A DNA stretch of 64,000 bases from Nocardioides sp. (GTDB lineage: Bacteria > Actinomycetota > Actinomycetes > Propionibacteriales > Nocardioidaceae). Shown in pieces: positions 58,953 to 64,000 of the stretch (position 1 is its first letter; each line of letters opens with the position of its first letter). A program made the position numbers and the translations under genes. The stretch lies in assembly GCF_030150155.1 (NCBI RefSeq), contig NZ_JASLGR010000021.1, positions 1 through 64,000 on the forward strand. Reading direction: 5' to 3'. The notes under the pieces were generated by a model. It worked only from the letters and a program-made list of their open reading frames with translations, did no database searches and was not told where the DNA came from.

Positions 58953-59720
58953 TCAGAAGCGGTAGACGGCCCCGGCGCTGGCCAGCTCGAGCGGGCCGGT
59001 GAAGACGTCGACGGCCTCGGTGAGGATCTCGGTGGCGTCGTGCCACGGCGGGATGTGGGTCAGCACCAGGTGCTTGACCTCGGCCTCGACGGCCGCCTCG
59101 GCGGCCTCCTTGCCGGTCAGGTGCAACGAGGGCGGGTTGACGTCGCACTCCCGGAAGCTGGCCTCGGCCAGGAACAGGTCGGCGCCGCGAGCGGCCTCGA
59201 TCAGTGCTGGCGTCGGTCCGGTGTCGCCGGAGTAGGTGATCACGGCGCCACCGACCTCGACCCGGAGCGCGTACGCCGGCACGGGGTGATCGACCTCGTA
59301 GGGCCGCACCACGAACGGCCCGAGCTCGACCGCCTCGCCGTGCCGGTGGCGCTGGAACTTGAACTCCTCGCGCATCCCCGGGGCGTGCGGGAGGTCGTAG
59401 GCGTGGGCCAGACGACGGGCCGTGCCCTTCGGTCCCCAGACCGGGATCCGGGGCTGCTGGCCGGTCGGGTGGTACTTGCGCAGGACGTAGTACGACGTCA
59501 TGTCCAGGCAGTGGTCGGCGTGCAGGTGGGTCAGGAAGATGCCGTCGATCGCCAGCGGGTCGGCGTACCGGTGCAGGGCACCGAGCGACCCGTTGCCAAG
59601 GTCGAGCAGGATCCGCCAGGTGCGGCCTTCGGCGTCGTCGGCCTCCAGCAGATAGCTGCTGGCCGGCGACTCGGGGCCGGGGTAGGAGCCCGAACAGCCC
59701 ACGACGGTCAACGTCGTCAT
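58953..59720 (-). CDS. Metallo-beta-lactamase-fold protein (Rv1339-like)
   Basis: 255 aa. The metal motif HxHxDH is THLHADHCLD, with further ligands in TYSGDTGPT and LTHIPPWHD. TLTVVGCSGSYPGPESPASSYLL at the N-terminus is typical of the group containing M. tuberculosis Rv1339, reported as an atypical cyclic-nucleotide phosphodiesterase and related to RNase Z-like folds. Position also agrees: in mycobacteria it lies between cysM and rph. ATG 59718-59720 with GGGGAGAGG upstream. Actual substrate here is inferred from homology. Confidence 0.85.
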   Translation of the reverse strand: MTTLTVVGCSGSYPGPESPASSYLLEADDAEGRTWRILLDLGNGSLGALHRYADPLAIDGIFLTHLHADHCLDMTSYYVLRKYHPTGQQPRIPVWGPKGTARRLAHAYDLPHAPGMREEFKFQRHRHGEAVELGPFVVRPYEVDHPVPAYALRVEVGGAVITYSGDTGPTPALIEAARGADLFLAEASFRECDVNPPSLHLTGKEAAEAAVEAEVKHLVLTHIPPWHDATEILTEAVDVFTGPLELASAGAVYRF

Positions 59721-59767
59721 CGCCTCACACCTCTCCCCCAACTAGTTCCGCAGCGATCTTAGGGGGC

Positions 59768-60748
<981 letters not shown>

Positions 60749-60762
60749 CCTACGATTCGTGC

Positions 60763-61041
60763 TCAGGCAGCGCCACCGGCGACAGCCGGCAGCACGACGA
60801 CGTTGTCGCCGTCCTTGAGCGGGGCCTCGAGGGCACCGAGGAAGCGGACGTCCTCGTCGTTGATGTAGACGTTGACGAAGCGACGCAGCTCGCCGTCGGC
60901 GAGGAGGCGGTCCTTGAGGCCGGGGTGGTTGGCCTCGAGGTCGTCGATCAGCGCAGCCAGGGTGGCACCCTCGCCGGACACGGCCTTCTCGCCGCCGGTG
61001 TAGGTGCGCAGGATGGTCGGGATACGGACCTCGATGGACAT
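60763..61041 (-). CDS. cysO: CysO-type sulfur carrier protein with C-terminal GGAA
   Basis: 92 aa ubiquitin-like (MoaD/ThiS) carrier whose C-terminal glycine is made into a thiocarboxylate for cysteine synthesis. VRIPTILRTYTGGEKAV and RFVNVYINDEDVRFLGALEAPLKDGDNVVVLPAVAG match mycobacterial CysO well. The mycobacterial protein ends at GG; this one has two more alanines (AVAGGAA), so it should need trimming before activation. The neighbouring mec gene encodes a JAMM peptidase that could do this as well as release cysteine from CysO-Cys. Confidence 0.93.
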   Translation of the reverse strand: MSIEVRIPTILRTYTGGEKAVSGEGATLAALIDDLEANHPGLKDRLLADGELRRFVNVYINDEDVRFLGALEAPLKDGDNVVVLPAVAGGAA

Positions 61042-61069
61042 GATTCTCCTCAGTTGGTTGTGCGTCGAC

Positions 61070-61501
61070 TCAGGCGTCGAAGCTCGGGACGACGGTGACC
61101 TCTTCTTCGGTCACCGCACCGTCGACGATTCGATAGGAACGAAACTCCACAGCGCCGTCGTTATTCCCGTGCTCGCGCGTGCTGACCAGCACGTAGTGCG
61201 CGCCGGGCTCGCTGGCGAGGTTGATGTCGGTGACGCTCGGGTACGCCTCGGTCGCGGTGTGCGAGTGATAGATGATCACCGGCTCCTCGTCCTTGTCCCA
61301 CATCTCCTTGTAGAGCTCGAGGAGCTCGGTGGAGTCGTACTCGTAGAACGTCGGCGAGCCGGCGGCGTTGATCATCTCCACCACGCGGGTGGGGCGGTCG
61401 CTGCCCTCGGGGCCGACGACCATCCCGCAGGCCTCGTCGGGGTGGTCCCGCTTGGCGTGCGCGACGATGCGGTCGTACGTCGCGGTGTCGAGGGTCAGCA
61501 T
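61070..61501 (-). CDS. mec: JAMM metallopeptidase Mec (CysO-cysteine peptidase)
   Basis: 143 aa. The JAMM motif is complete: Glu in HPDEACGMVVG, then HSH...S..D in IIYHSHTATEAYPSVTDINLA. It hydrolyses CysO-Cys to release cysteine. I prefer ATG 61499-61501 (MLTLDTATY) to the in-frame ATG six bases upstream at 61507, because a TAGGCT box lies exactly seven bases before the former and would overlap the leader of the latter. First gene of mec-cysO-cysM. Confidence 0.93.
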   Translation of the reverse strand: MLTLDTATYDRIVAHAKRDHPDEACGMVVGPEGSDRPTRVVEMINAAGSPTFYEYDSTELLELYKEMWDKDEEPVIIYHSHTATEAYPSVTDINLASEPGAHYVLVSTREHGNNDGAVEFRSYRIVDGAVTEEEVTVVPSFDA

Positions 61502-61508
61502 GGGCATA

Positions 61509-61514
61509 AGCCTA
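61509..61514 (-). promoter_or_regulatory. Candidate leaderless -10 box of mec
   Basis: TAGGCT on the minus strand, seven bases before ATG 61501 and one base before ATG 61507; its position decides the start codon. Confidence 0.45.
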
Positions 61515-61545
61515 GGGGGTCGGGTCTCACCGCTCGGACGCGGTC

Positions 61546-62142
61546 TCAGCCCCCGAGCGCACCGACGAGGGTCTCCTGGAGGTAGCCGACCCAGTCGTAG
61601 ATGTCGTGCGCCTGCGCCATCGGGTCGTCCTCGGGCAGCCCCGCCCAGAACTCGTCGTCGCCGTCCTCGATCCCCAGCCGGGTGGCCAGGGCGAGCCGGA
61701 TGTCGGTGAAGGAGCGCAGCCAGGCCATCGCGACCGGCCGGTCCATCTCGACGTCGATCATCAGCGCGTCGTCGGTCGGCTCGGCGGGCAGGCCCGCCTC
61801 CTCGAGTGTCTCGATGATGGTGGTCGCACCGGCGGCCTTGCTGTGCCGCAGGCTCTTCTCGGTGAAGCGCCGGAAGTCGGCGGCCGCGTCCTCGTCGTCG
61901 CTGTAGGCCGTCGGCAGCAGCCGGGCCAGGACGGGGTCCTCGGGCGGCCGGGTCGGGCCGCTGAAGTCGAGCAGCGCCTCGAACGGGTCGACCTCCACCT
62001 GGGCTGCGTCATCGCTGCGCAGCAGCTCGACGAGCTGGGCGGCCAGCGAGCGGAGCAGGTCGGCCTCGAAGATGCTGAAGGTGGCGAAGATGGCGCCGGA
62101 GCGCTTGTGTCGGGAGAAGCCACTCATGGTCGCGGCACTCAC
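61546..62142 (-). CDS. DUF2017 family protein
   Basis: 198 aa if begun at GTG 62140-62142, which overlaps the clpS stop (GTGA), or 193 aa from ATG 62127. The pattern [20 protein letters not shown], then [30 protein letters not shown] and [17 protein letters not shown] is typical of DUF2017. Mostly helical and acidic; function unknown. It always travels with clpS in actinobacteria (Rv1331-Rv1332 in M. tuberculosis), which hints at a link with Clp proteolysis. Confidence 0.88.
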   Translation of the reverse strand: MSAATMSGFSRHKRSGAIFATFSIFEADLLRSLAAQLVELLRSDDAAQVEVDPFEALLDFSGPTRPPEDPVLARLLPTAYSDDEDAAADFRRFTEKSLRHSKAAGATTIIETLEEAGLPAEPTDDALMIDVEMDRPVAMAWLRSFTDIRLALATRLGIEDGDDEFWAGLPEDDPMAQAHDIYDWVGYLQETLVGALGG

Positions 62143-62432
62143 TCCTGCTTCTCGAGCGTGGCCCACAGGCCGTACTCGTGCATCGCCTGGACGTCGCGCT
62201 CCATCTCCTCGCGGGTGCCCGCGGAGACGGCCGACTTGCCGTCGTTGTGCACTTCCATCATCAGCTTCTCGGCCTTCTTCTTGGTGTAGCCGAAGTAGGT
62301 GCAGAAGACGAAGCTGACGTACGACATCAGGTTGACCGGGTCGTTCCACACGATCGTCACCCACGGCGTCGCGGGAACGGTCAGGAGGTCGCCGAGCGGT
62401 TCATCGAGCTCGACGGGGCTGGGCGCACTCAC
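62139..62432 (-). CDS. clpS: ClpS adaptor for N-degron proteolysis
   Basis: 97 aa. The core is standard: [21 protein letters not shown] (with the N-degron pocket), then [44 protein letters not shown]. It hands proteins with bulky N-terminal residues to ClpC/ClpA. GTG 62430-62432 overlaps the marR stop (GTGA), so clpS here is translated behind a MarR regulator; this coupling looks unusual and may put clpS and DUF2017 under MarR control. Confidence 0.95.
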   Translation of the reverse strand: MSAPSPVELDEPLGDLLTVPATPWVTIVWNDPVNLMSYVSFVFCTYFGYTKKKAEKLMMEVHNDGKSAVSAGTREEMERDVQAMHEYGLWATLEKQE

Positions 62433-62854
62433 TCCTCAAGGATGTCACGAAGGACGGAGACCGCGGTGGCGAGCTCCTCCTCCGAGCGACCCGAGACCCG
62501 GAGTCGTTCCATGATCCGCTCGGCGTAGGACTCACGGAAGGTGACCAGCTCGGTGCGACCGGCCTCGGTCAGGCTGACCACCGATCCGCGGGCGTCGGTC
62601 GGGTGCGGCGACTTGGTCGCGTGGCCGGCCTCGACGAGGGCCGAGACCGCCGTCGACATGGTCGGCTGCGAGCATCCGTCGATCCGGGCGAGCTCGGTGA
62701 CCCCGAGCGGGCCGTGCTCCTCCAACAGCGAGAGCACCCGAGTCCCGGCAGGGGTGTCGACCCTGCGACGCAGTGAACGGACCAGGCGAGCCGAGTAGAT
62801 CGCGAGGTCCGCGCTCAGCGCCAGCGAGTACTGGAGTTGGTGGACCGGAGTCAT
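62429..62854 (-). CDS. MarR-family transcriptional regulator (upstream of clpS)
   Basis: 141 aa. The winged helix is at about residues 45-105: [52 protein letters not shown]. It is paralogous to the divergent MarR gene at 62916. ATG 62852-62854 has TAGAAT seven bases upstream. The shared intergenic region holds a perfect palindrome next to this box, so this gene, clpS and DUF2017 may be repressed by one or both MarR proteins. Confidence 0.9.
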   Translation of the reverse strand: MTPVHQLQYSLALSADLAIYSARLVRSLRRRVDTPAGTRVLSLLEEHGPLGVTELARIDGCSQPTMSTAVSALVEAGHATKSPHPTDARGSVVSLTEAGRTELVTFRESYAERIMERLRVSGRSEEELATAVSVLRDILEE

Positions 62855-62861
62855 GGCGCGG

Positions 62862-62867
62862 ATTCTA
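62862..62867 (-). promoter_or_regulatory. Candidate leaderless -10 box of the minus-strand marR
   Basis: TAGAAT, seven bases before the ATG at 62854. The -35 region would fall at the edge of the palindrome 62884-62906. Confidence 0.45.
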
Positions 62868-62883
62868 CCGATCACCCCCTTGC

Positions 62884-62906
62884 GTTACATAGGAATCCTA
62901 TGTAAC
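62884..62906. promoter_or_regulatory. Perfect 23-bp palindrome, MarR operator
   Basis: Arms GTTACATAGGA and TCCTATGTAAC around a central A, in the 61-base gap between two divergent marR genes. Size, AT-rich content in a GC-rich genome and position over both promoters are what is expected of a MarR-dimer operator. Confidence 0.8.
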
Positions 62907-62915
62907 CATCGCAGG

Positions 62916-63338
62916 GTGGCCACCGAAGAAGAGATCCAAGCAGCCAACGACCTGGTGATCCAGGCCGCCCGTCTCGTCCGCCGGATCCGGCGCTCGGCGG
63001 GGCTGGCCAACACCGCCGCCCTGATCCGACTGCTCTCCATCCTCGACGAGCTCGGCCCCAGCACCGTGACCGCGCTGGCCGAGGCCGACATGACCTCCCA
63101 GCCGACCACCACGATCGCGGTGAAGGGACTGCTGGAGCGGGGCTGGGCGACCCGGAGCCCGCACCCGCACGACGCCCGAGCGAACCTGATCGAGCTGACC
63201 GAGGCCGGTCACGCCCAGATCACCCGCACCCGGCAGGCCAACGGCAACGCCGTCGCCGCTCGACTGGCCCCCTACACCGTCGAGGACCTCCGCGCCGCGG
63301 CCGCACTCCTGACCCATCTGACAGAGAAGAAGGACTGA
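62916..63338 (+). CDS. MarR-family transcriptional regulator (upstream of MFS gene)
   Basis: 140 aa. Winged helix: GPSTVTALAEADMTSQPTTTIAVKGLLERGWATRSPHPHDARANLIELTEAG, closely parallel to the divergent MarR gene at 62429-62854. GTG 62916 with GCAGG upstream; longer in-frame starts would run through the operator and lack family similarity. Its stop overlaps nothing but the MFS ATG begins at the next base (TGAATG), so it is the local repressor of that transporter. Confidence 0.9.
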   Translation: MATEEEIQAANDLVIQAARLVRRIRRSAGLANTAALIRLLSILDELGPSTVTALAEADMTSQPTTTIAVKGLLERGWATRSPHPHDARANLIELTEAGHAQITRTRQANGNAVAARLAPYTVEDLRAAAALLTHLTEKKD

Positions 63339-64000
63339 ATGAAGCTACTGAAGCAACCTCGGGCCGTCCTCGCGGTGGCGTTCGCCGCCGTGATCTCGTT
63401 CATGGGACTGGGCCTCGTCGACCCGATCCTCACCTCCATCGCCGCCGAGCTGCACGCCTCCGCCGGCCAGGTCTCCTTGCTCTTCACGTCCTACATGGCC
63501 GTGACGGGCGTGGCGATGCTGGTCACGGGCTTCATCTCCAGCCGGATCGGCGCCAAGAAGACCCTGATCGCGGGCCTGATCCTGATCGTGATCTTCTCCG
63601 CCGTGGCCGGAGCGATGAACAGCGTGGGCGGGATCGTCATCGCCCGCGCCTTCTGGGGCCTGGGCAACGCGCTCTTCATCGCCACCTCCCTGGCCACGAT
63701 CGTCACCCTCGCCGCCGGCTCGCTCAAGCAGGCGGTGCTGCTCTACGAGGCAGCGCTCGGCATCGGCATCGGGCTCGGCCCGATCGTCGGCGGCCAGCTC
63801 GGCGAGATCTCCTGGCGCGCCCCGTTCTACGGCGTCGCGGTGCTGATGTTCATCGCCCTGATCGCCACCGCCGTCTTCCTGCCCGCCACTCCCCCGACCG
63901 GGGCCACGACGTCGATCGCCGACCCGATCAAGGCGCTGCGCTACCCCGGCCTGCTGGTGGTCGCACTGACCTCGCTGCTCTACAACTTCGGCTTCTTCAC
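63339..64000 (+). CDS. MFS transporter, N-terminal part (runs off the window)
   Basis: An open frame from ATG 63339 to the right edge, 220 residues seen. It starts MKLLKQPRAVLAVAFAAVIS and shows six helices with the MFS motif A region GFISSRIGAKKTLIAG and RAFWGLGNALF (motif B-like), then EAALGIGIGLGPIVGGQLGE (motif C-like), and the sixth helix followed by the start of the central loop (TPPTGATTSIADPIKALRYPG). It looks like a 12-helix DHA1 drug-efflux-type protein. Adjoins the MarR stop directly. The last six helices are outside the window. Confidence 0.88.
   Translation, partial: MKLLKQPRAVLAVAFAAVISFMGLGLVDPILTSIAAELHASAGQVSLLFTSYMAVTGVAMLVTGFISSRIGAKKTLIAGLILIVIFSAVAGAMNSVGGIVIARAFWGLGNALFIATSLATIVTLAAGSLKQAVLLYEAALGIGIGLGPIVGGQLGEISWRAPFYGVAVLMFIALIATAVFLPATPPTGATTSIADPIKALRYPGLLVVALTSLLYNFGFF

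Overview
The window is a 64 kb piece of a high-GC actinobacterial chromosome. Gene content and order (rne-rplU-rpmA-obg-proB, clpP1-clpP2-clpX next to tig, mreBCD-pbp-rodA, mec-cysO-cysM near rph-rdgB, gatCAB with ligA and mnmA) together with many GTG starts and 4-base GTGA/ATGA gene overlaps fit the Propionibacteriales; Nocardioides or a close relative is my best guess, made from layout and protein flavour rather than from a search. There are about 60 protein genes (two cut by the window edges), two tRNAs, and no rRNA, insertion sequence, prophage or CRISPR array that I can see.

Layout. 1-3.4 kb: gatC-gatA-gatB (indirect tRNA amidation). 3.4-7.3 kb: accessory block with a membrane-anchored M16-type peptidase, a GNAT, and a DUF559 (Vsr-like nuclease fold) gene bracketed by two near-identical 47-51 bp palindromes, then a DUF1801 gene coupled to ligA. 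9.5-12 kb: tetR-MFS efflux unit with two perfect palindromes upstream. 12-15.3 kb: iscS-mnmA-metE-like operon. 15.4-16.5 kb: a 154-bp inverted-repeat element and ppk2. 16.5-23.1 kb: rne, rplU, rpmA, obg, proB. 23.4-27 kb: the DUF2344 and TIGR03960-type radical SAM pair, split by a small membrane-protein gene. 27-31.2 kb: a secreted Ig-repeat protein with a poly-lysine tail and a sulfotransferase/TIGR03032 fusion. 31.2-37 kb: mreB-mreC-mreD-pbp2-rodA (cell wall elongation). 37-42.9 kb: folC-DUF4233-ndk-GNAT, and valS divergent. 43-46.7 kb: Ser-rich secreted protein, clpX, clpP2, clpP1. 46.8-50.5 kb: a large LuxR-type ATPase regulator coupled to a hydrolase-like protein that has lost its nucleophile. 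50.5-52.3 kb: tig and tRNA-Pro, tRNA-Gly. 52.4-55.7 kb: SpoIIE-type phosphatase, Nei-type glycosylase, rpiB, esterase. 55.8-62.4 kb: rdgB, rph, an ABC exporter, metallo-beta-lactamase protein, cysM-cysO-mec, DUF2017, clpS. 62.4-64 kb: two divergent marR genes around one perfect operator palindrome, and an MFS gene cut by the window end.

The general picture is a conserved housekeeping backbone, mostly on the minus strand, into which short accessory modules have been placed, often on the opposite strand (tetR-MFS between ligA and the metE-like gene; M16/GNAT/DUF559 between ligA and gatC; LuxR-hydrolase between tig and clpP1; ABC exporter between rph and the MBL gene). Many genes have a TANNNT box 6-8 bases before the start codon, which points to leaderless transcripts. 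The most unusual items are the palindrome-bracketed nuclease-fold gene, the 154-bp inverted-repeat element whose transition differences are all G-U compatible on one strand, an MreB lacking several ATPase motifs, the nucleophile-less hydrolase, and a CysO with two residues after its diglycine.
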